Of a stretch of DNA of 64,000 nucleotides, positions 33,197 through 43,864 are shown one piece after another. The DNA lies in contig JAIWND010000055.1 of NCBI GenBank assembly GCA_025330725.1, positions 1 to 64,000 of the forward strand. Reading direction: 5' to 3'. Both the position numbers and the translations under genes were made by a program. The notes beneath the pieces were generated by a model. That model searched no databases. It was not told where the DNA came from and saw only the letters and a program-made list of their open reading frames with translations. The stretch is from Chlamydoabsidia padenii. Its lineage: Eukaryota > Mucoromycota > Mucoromycetes > Mucorales > Cunninghamellaceae. How positions within the stretch are numbered: position 1 is the first letter of the stretch; the number at the start of each line of letters is the position of its first letter.

Positions 33197-33899
33197 CTAA
33201 TCCACACTATGACCACAAAAAAAAATAAATCTTCTGTTTTGTGCATAGATCAAAGTCATGGTGTTTATCGGATTCTTTGGTAGTATAATTTATGGAGTTT
33301 CTATGGGTGCATATGCGCTTCTACGACAGCGGGTTTTGATGGCACCCGGTGGTAGGTTGACTTTGTCTCTCGTATGGAATTTGGTCGAGTCACTGTTCAT
33401 TGCTGTGGTGGAGTATGCCGCAATGGTCAGGTACAGGGCAAAAGTTTTGATCTTGTAGGCGGGGGTTTAATTCCATGTCTCCTTTTTTTTTTGCACCTTC
33501 AGATGTGGGAAAAGTATTAGGACTAAAGAGCTCATCAAATAACAATACCAGCAATATGGATCAAGACAATAACAGTAGTCTTGGTACTAAATCACACGAT
33601 ATGAATATTTATGCTGATACCATCTTCATCACACAACATGCGGCCACGCGACCCATTTCCACACAAGCTACCGAACGATTACAGATGTAATACCAAAATG
33701 CCACTAAGCAGTTCCTACAAGGTGGATCCGCCACTAGCTAGACTCATATTACATGATACGCCTTTTAACTTAATCTTATCTTATAATAAACTGTAAATAT
33801 TTTATGCCATTTTTACAATTCTGCTTGAGGCGGGGTTTAATATCTTTTTTGTGATCGTGCACTTTTTTTTAAAAAAAAGGTGGGATTGAAAAAAACTGT
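33197..33899 (+). other. Stretch of small frames, possible gene debris
   Basis: A 66-codon frame (33258-33458) begins MVFIGFFGSIIYGVSMGAY and looks like two membrane helices, and a 71-codon frame (33475-33690) is Asn/Ser-rich and ends RPISTQATERLQM. An AG and possible donors exist but I cannot join them into a recognised protein. It lies in a zone of damaged genes. CCCGC-type words occur near 33461 and 33830. Confidence 0.25.
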
Positions 33900-34830
33900 T
33901 TCTCTTTCCCCTCCTTTTTTGTATTAGATGACTATGATCCTTTTAGAGATGACGACATCACTAACGGTGGAAAAAACGAACACAAATCTTAACTAGGCGA
34001 CCCTTTGGATCCTTTGGCAGCACCAAGTAAAAAACAACAATTCCATAAAACGGCGACCCAGAAAAAGTTGGATCATACAGTGTAAGCACCCTCAAAAGAA
34101 TCATTCACCTTGATTATACAGACTAATGCTTGTTTAACTTATTTAGACTTTGCTCAGCAGATGACTTATTTCGATTACGAAATGAAACTTCTTGGCTCCA
34201 ATTCTGTGGAAAGGGACACAAAGTAAGTTGATAAAAAGAATAATGATTTTCTATAAGCATCTGTAACTAATCATTATCTCTTTTCTTTTTCTTTTAAGAT
34301 TGAGATCTCCAAAGCTAATGTGGTACTATCGACTATGGGCTTCCAAACTGTATTCAAGATTCAACTCTGCTGACTTTATTACACAGGTGATGAAAGCGTC
34401 AAGCAACAAACAGTACAAAGTAAGTATGATTCCTCCAAATATAACAACAAAAAGTCATTGTTTCACTAATCTATCGTTTTCTTTATTTTTTGTAGCTCAT
34501 GTAGTCAAGAACAGTTCGGACGGTATTGACACTAACTCGTAGGATCGTGCTACTGAAGTTCTGCCTGGTATGACTTTGAAAGATGGTGATCGGGCTTGAC
34601 AAATCAGGTAAAGTCACATACAAAGAATAAGGGGAGGGGAATGATCGAAAGGTTAACTGGCAGTTTTTTATTATAGTAACGACAAGGATGATGCTTCTTC
34701 AGACAATAACGATACCAGTGACGATGACGACATGGACGACATGGACGCTCCACCTTTGTTTATGAAAGCAGCTCCTGTCACTCAACCACTAATCACCACC
34801 ACCATGCCTGTAGATGTGTTTTTTTTTTGC
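33900..34830 (+). pseudogene. Relic resembling a Swi3/TIPIN-type replication fork protein
   Basis: Exon-like pieces read DDYDPFRDDDIT, a stop, DPLDPLAAPSKKQQFHK, then LMWYYRLWASKLYSRFNSAD and FITQVMKASSN, and an acidic DDDDMDDMDAPPLF end. An acidic start with DPF/DPL words, a YxLWAxxLxxxxxFxDFI core and an acidic tail are what TIPIN/Csm3 proteins show. At least one in-frame stop near 33992 and another near 34503 break the frame. The family assignment is tentative; that it is a broken gene is more certain. Confidence 0.4.
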
Positions 34831-34900
34831 TGATTGAAAAAATAAAAATTCGGGGCGGTCTCCTGATATTTATCGTCTGTATATATATTGATCACTAAAT

Positions 34901-35359
34901 ATGCCTCATCCAACACTACCGTTTGAACTTGTTGACATCATCTTGTCTTAACACACTCCAAAGTCGTTCTCACAAGCTGCAACTGTGTGTAAATATTGGT
35001 ACTTGCCTGTCCAGTGTTTACTCTACCAATCTATCGATCTGTAATATTCAACCAGTCAACACGAACGGTTTATGGATAGATTAAAAGGGATCAACAACAG
35101 GGTAAATGACGATAACATGAAGAATGACTTGCTTGTATAGGAACTCATCCTACACACTGTTGATATATTGATGGATCAGTCTGAAGCGGACTTACTCAAA
35201 CACATCTGCCCTTTGATTACTGTATTTGACTATGCCAAAGATGTCACTCTCACCGATGAACACCTATGTGACTTTACAACTGGATGGAAGATACTCCGAC
35301 AATTCCCTGTTTGGCATGAAGACAAGAGCACTGGATGGATCCCTGAATTGGGCGGGTAG
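34901..35359 (+). pseudogene. F-box protein relic
   Basis: From the ATG the frame reads MPHPTLPFELVDIILS, a stop, then FSQAATVCKYWYLPVQCLLY, SIDL and a second stop, which is the F-box pattern of fungal F-box/LRR proteins. After an intron-like gap a further open stretch (35168-35359) reads QSEADLLKHICPLITVFDYA and fits the variable C-terminal part. Two stop codons in the F-box and no intact frame make it a pseudogene. Mucoralean genomes carry many such F-box genes. Confidence 0.6.
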
Positions 35360-35384
35360 CTAACTTGACATTAGGTGTTTTGCT

Positions 35385-35719
35385 GAAGAATTGCTGATAC
35401 TCCCTTCCTTGACCAAGCCTTTACCTCTCTCCTCCTTTTTGGTGTACCTGGAGATCAAGATGCATTATTATGGGCAGCCTATAGATATTACATGGATGGA
35501 AATCAATTGGTTTTTGGTTCGTTTGGACACAAATCACTTGGAAAACGATCTCTCCAGCAGATATATGAAAATAATGGTGTGCCCGACAAGTTTCCCAGCG
35601 ACAGCAAAAAACCATTCCATACACCTACAATCAACATCAAGGACTCCCCAGTACTAGCATTAGCAGCATCGGTGAAGGTTCTGGGGGATCTCTACACCAC
35701 CTATTGGATCTATTGAAAC
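35385..35719 (+). pseudogene. Partial copy of the neighbouring orphan gene
   Basis: A frame ending at 35719 contains GSFGHKSLGKRSLQQIYEN, matching TRLHGKRPLQSIFEN in the downstream orphan gene. The bases around 35511-35580 align with 36420-36490. The next piece, from ACACCTACAATCAACATCAA (about 35620-35745), matches 37037-37160 downstream of that gene. In the copy the two pieces are adjacent, while downstream they are about 500 bases apart. It lacks the N-terminal exon, so I take it as a truncated duplicate. Confidence 0.5.
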
Positions 35720-35797
35720 AAGCACTACAACCATCCACCCCTTTTCCCCTCTCTCTTTTACTTTCCACTCACTTTTATCAACCTCAATTTTACAACA

Positions 35798-36708
35798 ATG
35801 CCTATTCATAACAATGAAAACTTGATGGACTCTTCTCTGGACTCAAAGCACCCTGCTCAAGATGAATGCTCCAACCAATCTCCAAGTCAACATCCAGGTG
35901 GTCTAGCTCATTTGGCAAGCCAAAACCTAGTCAGCCCTCTTGGTTTTAAACTCATCATTCGTAAAAAGAAAAGTCCTCAACTCAACTATCCCACTCCAAT
36001 GGTAATTAAAAAATTAAAAATAAAATATAAATAAAGAAACTCATTAACAGGAAAAACGCGTTACTTACTTTATTTTTGTCTTTTCTTTTACTGCTATAGA
36101 TTAATTGTAATCAAGGCCAAAACCCTATGGTACCCAACCTGGTTAACAAGTGTCCTACTGACAAGTCTGAAGTACCTGTAAGTGGATTGTTTGGTGAAAT
36201 ATTGCAACCCCAATGCCTGCGACCAACTCAAGTAATAACCCAATCAAGCACATGGACCGTCCCAGATAAAATGCCATCTACCAGGGTGATCAATCGTCGT
36301 CGTCGACCTACTATTGTGGAACCAAGCTGCATAACCAACAAGTGTCATTTCAAGAAAAATTGTGTGGTAAAGACACATGTGGATCTGATGTCTTTGGCGC
36401 GGTCAAGCAACTACACACCTTTGGCTCATTTGGACACAAGATTACATGGAAAACGACCTCTTCAGTCGATTTTTGAAAATGGTGGCGAAACCAGCTACTC
36501 TCTCACTAGCAGAAAAAGACCATGTCCTGTAAGCCCAAGCGATTTCCCAGCAACAGCATCAGCACTAGCAGCATCTTCATCATCAAGACCAGTAGTAGCA
36601 TCATCATCATCAGTAGCATCACCAAACCATAACCAGCATCAGCACCAACAGCATTATCATCATCAACAACACCAGCACCAGTACCATTCTTCGTCTCCGC
36701 CTTCTTGA
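35798..36708 (+). CDS. Orphan protein, 270 residues, Ser/His/Gln-rich tail
   Basis: Two exons (35798-36001 and 36100-36708) join in phase 0. Basic patches RKKKS and RRRRP could be nuclear localisation signals. Residues about 190-204 (HGKRPLQSIFENGG) are conserved in a damaged copy upstream, suggesting that this is the structured or functional core. The tail is Ala/Ser then His/Gln-rich (QHYHHQQHQHQYH). A second frame (36705-37025) overlaps the stop and may be a continuation through a missed intron or frameshift. I do not recognise the family. Confidence 0.5.
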
Positions 36709-37365
36709 TCCCATATCATCCACAATCAACAGAAATAGGATTGGGATTGGAGACACATGCTATGGACAAAGATTATCGAATAGGTACTGGTGGATCATGT
36801 CCAAGCTTATCACCTGGGCCTATAAAGGAGAAGGATGTACACGACTCTAGTCAAGCATCGAAATGGAAAAAACCCTCTGTACATCCTTCTTCTTCTTCTC
36901 CTTCCCCAACAGCATATACAAACAAGCGGCCAACCAATCAACTACTCAACAATAATGCAGCACTAGTTATTGATGATGTATATCCAGTTGGCCGCTCGAC
37001 CTGGTGGATTGGTCGGGGTGTGTAAATCTGGACCATACACCTACAATCAACATCAAGGACTCTCCAGTACCAGCATTAGCAGCATCCATGAAGGTCCTGG
37101 GGAGTTCTTTCACACCATATATTGGATCTTTGGAAACAATTACTACAATCATCCATCACCTATGTCTTGTAGTTATAAATATATTTAGATACTGTTACTG
37201 TTGTTAATAAAACAAAGATATGCATGCATAAATTGTATTAATAAAAATTCCAGGATATGATCTTCCTTTTTTATCTATCTGTTATATTGTGTAGTTTGTC
37301 TTTTATAGTGTACACATTGTCTTTATCATTCGGGGGCACCTTTTGTTTTTTGCTGAATCCTTACG
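36709..37365. other. Downstream region of the orphan gene with duplicated segment
   Basis: It contains the overlapping 106-codon frame (36705-37025), then at 37037-37160 the direct repeat of 35620-35745, then AATAAA-type sequences near 37206 and an AT-rich spacer up to the next mobile element. No further gene supported. Confidence 0.4.
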
Positions 37366-37730
37366 GGCCTTTCCCTTCCCCCAGAAATCACGTAATTTGA
37401 AAACCAGCCAGGCTTGGAAATGATTACCGTTTAATCGCCCGAAAAAAAAGATAGCACTCCCCAACATGCACCCTCACCCTCTCTCAAAACAAAAGTCAGG
37501 TTAAAACGATCTTAAGGCTGTATTGCTCCATACGGTGGACTTTGATACATTGGCCATTATGTAAACTTTGTTGGAAATAGGCTGAGGAATGCTCATGGCC
37601 ACTTTTGTCATGAGGATCACTTGTCCATTAAGGCAGTAGAGCTCTCTTAAGATTCAAGGTGAGGGTAAGCGGGTTTTGACCTGTCGGGAGCTCAATTTAC
37701 GTGATTTTTTGGGGAAGGGGAAGGTTCGCG
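37366..37730. mobile_element. Shorter relative of the 31.6-kb TIR element
   Basis: The inner inverted repeat of the larger element recurs at both ends (about 37368-37400 and 37698-37730; core AAATCACGTAA), enclosing one repeat unit (about 37490-37680). The outer 29-base terminal repeat is absent. To its right, 37731-37822 matches 32366-32452 of the larger element in reverse orientation (shared words TATTATGTGGAA and CCGTACCCTTCCCT), so one segment has been flipped relative to the rest. Confidence 0.6.
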
Positions 37731-38227
37731 TTGGTATTATGTGGAACTATGTGATTTCCTTTTCTTTTTCACTTGTCATTGGCCGAAACCCCGTACCCTT
37801 CCCTTTCAAAGGAGGGTCGCCAGCCATATTCTCATTTGTAGGTTCTTGGTCAAGTGCATAAGATCCGATAATAGGATCAATCGAAGGACAATGTTTTATT
37901 ATTCCATAAAGAGGTTGTATTTATACTAATCTAAATCTAAACTAAAAGGATGGAAGGATCGAGAGAGTGGGTGGATAAAAGTAGAAGAGACGGAGAGAGG
38001 GTCAAAGGGAAAGTTCTGAAGTTTTGTTAATAAAATCCAAACACCGCCAAAACCAATCCCAAGAATTGATCGACATGTTGTTGTTTGTTAAAGGGCTGGA
38101 CATACCCAACGAAAGTTGACAAAGCTCTTTTCTATGATGAAGGAAAATCAGATGATCAAAACCCATGCATTGTCTAACTCTGTAGGAATAAAGTCGGGAT
38201 TTCAATCGTAAACTCAATTCTGCAGAG

Positions 38228-38415
38228 TTGCTAGGCGCACAGTAAAAAAAAAAAAGTAAAGCTTGGATAGACTGACATAAAGGTCTTGGTGCCTGAGTTT
38301 TGCGGTAAAGTATGTTGGGGATATGCTATAGTACTGGCATCATCACTTTTAATCATTAGCATCCGTTGACAATGGTATTTTAAAATTCCGTGCGTAATTT
38401 CCGTGCGCCTAGTAA
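38228..38415. mobile_element. Small MITE-like element
   Basis: A perfect 10-base inverted repeat, CTAGGCGCAC at 38231-38240 and GTGCGCCTAG at 38403-38412, extends with mismatches to about 15 bases. Inside is GCGGTAAAGTATGTTGGGGA and CACTTTTAATCATTAGCATC, the same core as the larger repeat units. There is no coding capacity and no clear target duplication. Confidence 0.55.
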
Positions 38416-38767
38416 TTCTCGTGTAAAAACCCGCCTTTCCACATCCCTTTATTAAACATCGTTAATGAAAGAGGAGAAGAGAAAGGACATAATAACCATA
38501 TCAAGGTTAGCTTATAATGTACATCAAGTAAAGGATAGAGACATTCATAGCTAAGGTTCCTTGATGATACAATAAATTGAACCTATGCTCTATCAAACAA
38601 ACAGTATTGGACACATAGAGTGAAGGGCCATAGTGATCTTGGTTTATTACAAAAGTTTTATTTGAATGATAATATGATAAATAATGATAACAATGGTAAA
38701 CATAAATTTAAACTAGTAGTATATATAGTAACCTAAGGATTGAGTAATCTACAAAAGTAATAATCTA
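38416..38767. other. Intergenic, 3' of the kelch-BTB gene
   Basis: A CCCGC-type word (TAAAAACCCGC, near 38424) follows the MITE. The rest is AT-rich and probably holds the polyadenylation signals of the minus-strand kelch-BTB gene. No gene seen. Confidence 0.4.
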
Positions 38768-41068
38768 TTATTGGAAGAGTTTGCCACCAAAGAAGGACAT
38801 GCCCGTCCCTTTTTTCTTTTCCTTTTTCCCTTTTGTTTTCGGTTGTTGTGCCGAGTCGATGGGATAGTGCCGAGGAGTGGATGGTGGACTTGCTACCAAG
38901 GTGCGATGATCAAAGGATTTGGCCGTCAATGGTGGTGATAGAGGGTTACTGTTGTTGATCGAATAACGTTGCTGTCCAGAGGATGGTGGAGAGGATGGCA
39001 TGGGTGGTGGTGAATGTGATCTTGGTGAGATGATGCCTGAAGAAGTAGACCGGCCAATGGTCATTTCAGATGGATACCGATCATCGGCAAGATGTTGTTG
39101 TTGCACAGGAGGTGATCGTCGTGTGGATTTAATGGGCCGTTGTCGACCTGAATCGTCGGGTAGAGTGATAGGTTGGCTATGGTTGTTGATCGAATGTGCT
39201 GACGGACTAGTAGACATGGGTGGTGACCGGGCGTTGCTATTCACCATGTCCATATTGACCCCATGTTGAATCATCTGTTGCTGTTGTATCATTTTCTTGG
39301 CGGCGATCATCATTTTCAATGCACGGATCTGTAAACTGGTTTGGTGTGACAGAGCGGCTGTTTCAAAGATCAAGGGTGCCGTCGACATGTTGAGCATCTG
39401 GTGTAAAGCATGCGTGGTGAGGGTTTTAAGCCGTGGTAGTTCGTACATGTCGGATAAAAGTAAAAGCTGGGCGAGGATATGAGGTTGATATTGTTGAGCC
39501 GTAAGTAAATTGTCGGTATAGATAAACTGTAAGAGAGCAATCACCACAGGATAAGAGTAAGGGAAAAGCATGCTATGGCTTTTCATGATTGTATTGGTGA
39601 TTTGTGTCGATTCCAAACCACTATCCATTCCCGTTGCAGCGTGTTTATTGGTTTCCATCAGATCAGCAAAGTAAGGCCATCGTTGAGCCAAGACAGCCGA
39701 ATTCACCGGGATGCTTTGATTTTCCCTAGTCACCATATAAAAATCAGACACAGCCGGTTCATTCAACAAGGACAACCCCATTTCTTGTGCCAGAGTAGAG
39801 CAAGTAACCCGAGGTAATTGATAGACGCCAAAAGCTTCCAAGTCCACTACCGCCATGTGATCAAAGTTCATTTGTCGATGATTGTAATCTTCCAATAGAC
39901 TACGCCGTTGATTCCCAAACACCAAGAAGCGATTCGAAGATTCATGCAGCACCCCACGGTTCCAAGAGCCTGTCCCAAACACTGCCCCGGTTTCAATTCT
40001 TGCCCATGTCAATGTACCCAGATTCAACGACCAGATACTAAAAGATTGTGCTTGTGGAGAGAGATGAGTACCCGCCAAGATAATGTGATGACCCAATGCA
40101 TGTCCGGTGGGAAACCGTAAGCCAGGAGGCATCACTGATCCCGTCATAAAAGACGAGCAATCTTCTAATGTTGGTGTAGTCGCTCGAGCAGATGGCATAA
40201 ATGCTAGTTGAAGTTCCCTTTTGACGTCAGTAAAGTTGTAATTGGTGTATAAATAAATAGGATGTTGATCTTCGTTGGCAGATACCTTGTCATTCTCCAT
40301 CATGTGTTGTTGTTGTTGTTGTTGCTGTGTATCTTCATAGATTGTATCCTTCACCGCCGCAGGTAGCCGAGTGCCAGGAGGAGTTGCCACGGCAATAGAT
40401 CGATAGGCGCCCACATGCTTATCAAATGTCTTGACTTGTACCCATTCCCAAGACTTGAGGTCCAGTAGATTCATTTCCGGTAAATAGCTATTGTTCATAT
40501 CTTGACCACCAATCACCACCAATTTGTCGTCGACAATTTCAGCCAAGTGCGCATACCGAGGTCGAGGGGAAAAAAGAGAAGGTTGAATAACGGGTCGTCG
40601 CCAAGTCATGGTATCGAGATCAAGGACACTAATGTCTTCAACCACACAGAGTCCATTGCTGTTGTTATTATTCTGTTGAGCACCCCCGTCACCTTCTGTT
40701 GATCCCAACGATGTCGGTGCCGAGTTGATGGTTGTTGTTGTTGTTGTTGTTGAAGAAGAGGTTGTTGCTTTTCGTGTATACCCCATTCCCCCAAAGATAA
40801 CAAGTGATCGTTTGTAAACACTAGCCGAGTGAAAGTAACGAGGTGATGGTGGTTTGTCAGAATCAGGAGAGGGAATATGACGAGTCCAGACATGAGTGTT
40901 AATATCCATGACAAAGAGCTGGTTGGTCATTTTTCTTGTTGAGACTAGTCGACCACCAAAGACAAACAATTGATCGCCAGCCATGGTGACAGAAGGTCCA
41001 ACAAGAGGAGGAGGTACTTCTCCCTTTGAAGATCGTATTTGTGTAATAATACCCGAGATGGACTGCAT
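38768..41068 (-). CDS. Kelch-repeat and BTB/POZ protein
   Basis: A single-exon frame of 766 residues. Kelch blades are visible from the N-terminus: VTMAGDQLFVFGGRL, PRYFHSASVYKRSLVIFGGM, PRYAHLAEIVDDKLVVIGGQ, then GHALGHHIILAGTHL and NRFLVFGN. A BTB/POZ domain follows (about 430-600: DFYMVTRENQSIPVNSAVLA with VVIALLQFIYTD and LLLLSDMYELPRLK), with a helical BACK-like stretch and a disordered Pro/Ser tail ending in a basic patch. This order resembles fission yeast Ral2 and animal LZTR1, linked to Ras control or Cul3 ubiquitin ligases. The parallel is an inference from architecture. A RasGEF lies in the same window, but 22 kb away. Confidence 0.88.
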   Translation of the reverse strand: MQSISGIITQIRSSKGEVPPPLVGPSVTMAGDQLFVFGGRLVSTRKMTNQLFVMDINTHVWTRHIPSPDSDKPPSPRYFHSASVYKRSLVIFGGMGYTRKATTSSSTTTTTTTINSAPTSLGSTEGDGGAQQNNNNSNGLCVVEDISVLDLDTMTWRRPVIQPSLFSPRPRYAHLAEIVDDKLVVIGGQDMNNSYLPEMNLLDLKSWEWVQVKTFDKHVGAYRSIAVATPPGTRLPAAVKDTIYEDTQQQQQQQHMMENDKVSANEDQHPIYLYTNYNFTDVKRELQLAFMPSARATTPTLEDCSSFMTGSVMPPGLRFPTGHALGHHIILAGTHLSPQAQSFSIWSLNLGTLTWARIETGAVFGTGSWNRGVLHESSNRFLVFGNQRRSLLEDYNHRQMNFDHMAVVDLEAFGVYQLPRVTCSTLAQEMGLSLLNEPAVSDFYMVTRENQSIPVNSAVLAQRWPYFADLMETNKHAATGMDSGLESTQITNTIMKSHSMLFPYSYPVVIALLQFIYTDNLLTAQQYQPHILAQLLLLSDMYELPRLKTLTTHALHQMLNMSTAPLIFETAALSHQTSLQIRALKMMIAAKKMIQQQQMIQHGVNMDMVNSNARSPPMSTSPSAHSINNHSQPITLPDDSGRQRPIKSTRRSPPVQQQHLADDRYPSEMTIGRSTSSGIISPRSHSPPPMPSSPPSSGQQRYSINNSNPLSPPLTAKSFDHRTLVASPPSTPRHYPIDSAQQPKTKGKKEKKKGTGMSFFGGKLFQ

Positions 41069-41868
41069 TAATTGGTGGATGTTTAAGATAGTAGTGTTGT
41101 AATGTAAAAATTAAAAAGCCAAACGTCAAATAAATATCGGGTAAAGGTGTTGTGATTGACGATGCTCTTTTCAGTTTTTATATAATAACGTAAAAGAGAG
41201 AGAGAAGAAAGAGCACGAAAAATATATAAAGTGAGATAGACGATTCACTATATCGGCGGGGTCAGAACTTTATAAATCCCGAACTTGTTTTGCCACTCAC
41301 TCCAGCTAACCAAAATGGATACATGGGCAATTGCGTTCCATTAGGGATCAGCATTAAGATAAACTGTATTCTTTTGCCAAAAAAACAACAAGTCGAAAGG
41401 CGTTTACCATTTTTAGTCTCTATTCACATGGCATTGCCTCAACCTATCAATAGATACGGATACGGAGAAATTGAAATCATCCAAGATGAGTCTTTTTATC
41501 CCAGGCACCTACCTATTGGTAAGATGTTTTTGTTTATTACAAGTCATCCAGGGTGTAATCGTTGTTCGTTTTAATCAAATTGCATGTAAACTATTTCACA
41601 TCCCGACCTTTCCCATTATAGTGCAGTAAGATAATCAAGATTTATTTTATTAGTATTAAAGTACAAAAAAACACTATATAGTAGAGGAATTGCCATTATG
41701 ACACAATAAAACTAGTGGCAAACCTAATAGAATGGGGATTGGATAAATGCGTATTTCGATAAAATGGGAGGGGGGAAGATGCAAAGGCAGAGAATATACA
41801 ATGGTAATGATGGTATCAAACAATATAAGAATTAGATTAAGGAAGTCTATTAGTACCACCCGATATGA
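41069..41868. other. Intergenic between kelch-BTB and carrier genes
   Basis: A motif-like TATAAATCCCGA lies at about 41270-41281, some 200 bases upstream of the kelch-BTB ATG, and TTCACATCCCGA at 41595-41606. A 94-codon plus-strand frame (41290-41574) has no domain and ordinary composition; I do not call it a gene. Confidence 0.4.
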
Positions 41869-43125
41869 TCATGTGAAGTGCCGAGTCAATAGTTCCTACA
41901 TATAAAAAATGGGTTTTGATGAGCATACATGTTATGAATTCAATCCCAGCTATTCCCCTGGTTTGTTAAAGTTTTCTACTTACATAAGTCATAAAAATGA
42001 TAGCTGAAGTAGGAGCACTTCGAGCAGCCGTAATTCCACACCCCCGGTAGAAAGCCTTTATGCCACCGACCTTGTAATGGTCACGTGTAGTCTGTATAAA
42101 TGATCGACTAGGCCCCTTGCGTAGTTCTTCATCGGTTTGCATCAAAGATTTGACGACATCGACGGGAAAAAAAGAGATATTGTATGCCACACCACCCAAA
42201 GCACCACCCACCATCAATTCGGACGGAGACAGATCAGCCTTTGTCACTTTATCTGCTGAGGACTCTTGACGTATCCGGATAAATTGGGCACATGTATATT
42301 CATAGAATCCAAACCAACAAGCCCCACCACCAGATTCACGGATCAAAGTAGCGAGATATCCACGATAAAACCCATGTATACCATGTTGATGTATGGTATG
42401 TCGAATTACATCCAAAGGACCTGAATAGTGCTGATGCCGATGATGAGAGGTGCCTAGTTGGACTTGAAGTTTACATTTGATCAATTCCACCGGAGTCAAT
42501 ACAAAGGATGCCATTGCGCCTGAGAGTGTGCCGGCAAGGACGAGTTGGGATTGGGACAGGGCGGGCAATTGGTCTTCAGGCAAGTCTTCGTACAAGGTGC
42601 GTTCAGTCTCCGACATGGAGTAGGATCGGATTACTTTTTGGATTTGTCGATAACCTACAAAGAGCGCTGCATTTTCCACCATGGCACCCACTAGAGGAGA
42701 CGCCATTCCCTGATAAATGATGTGAGTGAATGAATGAGCGATCGAGTTTTTTTTTTTTGTGTACCTTGTAAAAACTGGATGCACCTTCCTTTTTTAGCAT
42801 AGTGAGGAAGCAATCGGTGGGTCCAGAGTAGTAGGGTCGATCCAGAGGTTGGGTTTGTAATCGAAGCTTGATGGTATCAAAAGGGTATTCTACAAACTTA
42901 CCCACCATCCCGGCAATCTATGTTTTTTTTTAAAAAAAAAAAAGAAAGGCAGAGTCAGTATGACTGTTAGATAAGGACAAGGAGTAGTCTTACCGAACCA
43001 AAGGCAAGATCATCCAATTGTTGCCTAAAGGTCGACCTTGTTTCCTTTACGAATTGAGCAGGAGCATTCAATGCAGCTTTAGCTGGTAGACAGTTGGCAT
43101 TAGCAGTGGTGGAAGTACTTGACAT
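41869..43125 (-). CDS. Mitochondrial carrier, ornithine/basic amino acid type (ORT1/ARG-13-like)
   Basis: A multi-exon gene starting MSSTSTTANANCLPAK. The three carrier signatures are present: PFDTIKLRLQTQP, PVELIKCKLQVQ and PVDVVKSLMQTD, each followed by GxxxFYxG-type motifs (SSFYKG, HGFYRGY, KAFYRGCG). The segments MASPLVGAMVENAALFVGY and RESGGGACWFGFYEY match the ornithine/carnitine-like subgroup. The last exon gives ELLTRHFT. It likely exchanges ornithine or related amino acids across the inner mitochondrial membrane; substrate is inferred. An exact TTCAAATCCCGC lies about 203 bases upstream. Confidence 0.88.
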
Positions 43126-43743
43126 GATGACCAAATAGAAGGGTGAGAATATAATACAAAGGGAATGAAGAAGGAAGATGGGTAAAATAAGAGGGAATTA
43201 CAAAAAAAAGGTCGTTGTAAGAATGACCTTTTATATAAAACCAAAGAAAAAGAGAAGAGAGAGAGATAGTAAGAGGTAAGAAAAAAAAATGCGAGGTAAA
43301 TAAAAATGACTCAGAGCCTTTTTTATTTTCAAATCCCGCTATGCCCTGAATTACCCCCCATCTCGACCCCACCCTCCCCAAAATGGCTTACCATATCCGG
43401 CTGCCCTGCATTCGATCATCATGATCTTTGATAGCGACATATATCAGATAAGAGAGCGAGAGAGAGGTTTTTATCCCCGAAGATCGAGTAACATACTATT
43501 ATGCAACGATGCTTTATCAACAAGAGCCCCCCATCACTCTTTTTTTTGGAATGTCATATCATCAACAAAACAAGGGCACAAACTGGTATCTGGAATAAAG
43601 AGTTCCAATATGTAAAAAAGAGTGAGTGGTTTTTTATTCATACAAACAAACAAACAAAAAAAAAAAAATGAAAGTGATACAATTTGTAAACTGTATAGCA
43701 GTATGTAAAAATGAAGAATGTGTATCAAAGGGGAATGTATCTA

Positions 43744-43782
<39 letters not shown>

Positions 43783-43864
43783 AATGTCAGTAGGATGGTA
43801 CGTGTGCTTGTATAAAATGTGTAAATCAAGATTAAAAAAAAAAAAAGTAAGTAAATAAGGTATC
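43126..43864. other. Intergenic between carrier and MAK16
   Basis: The carrier promoter is on the left and the MAK16 3' region on the right. It holds the motif at 43328-43339 and a TA/TG microsatellite (about 43743-43780). No gene supported. Confidence 0.4.
43328..43339 (+). promoter_or_regulatory. TTCAAATCCCGC motif upstream of the carrier
   Basis: Exact copy, 203 bases before the carrier start codon, reverse relative to the gene. Confidence 0.55.

Noticed and set aside
41290..41574. 94-codon plus-strand frame between kelch-BTB and carrier
   Set aside because: No domain, no splice support, ordinary composition, and it sits in the upstream region of the kelch-BTB gene.
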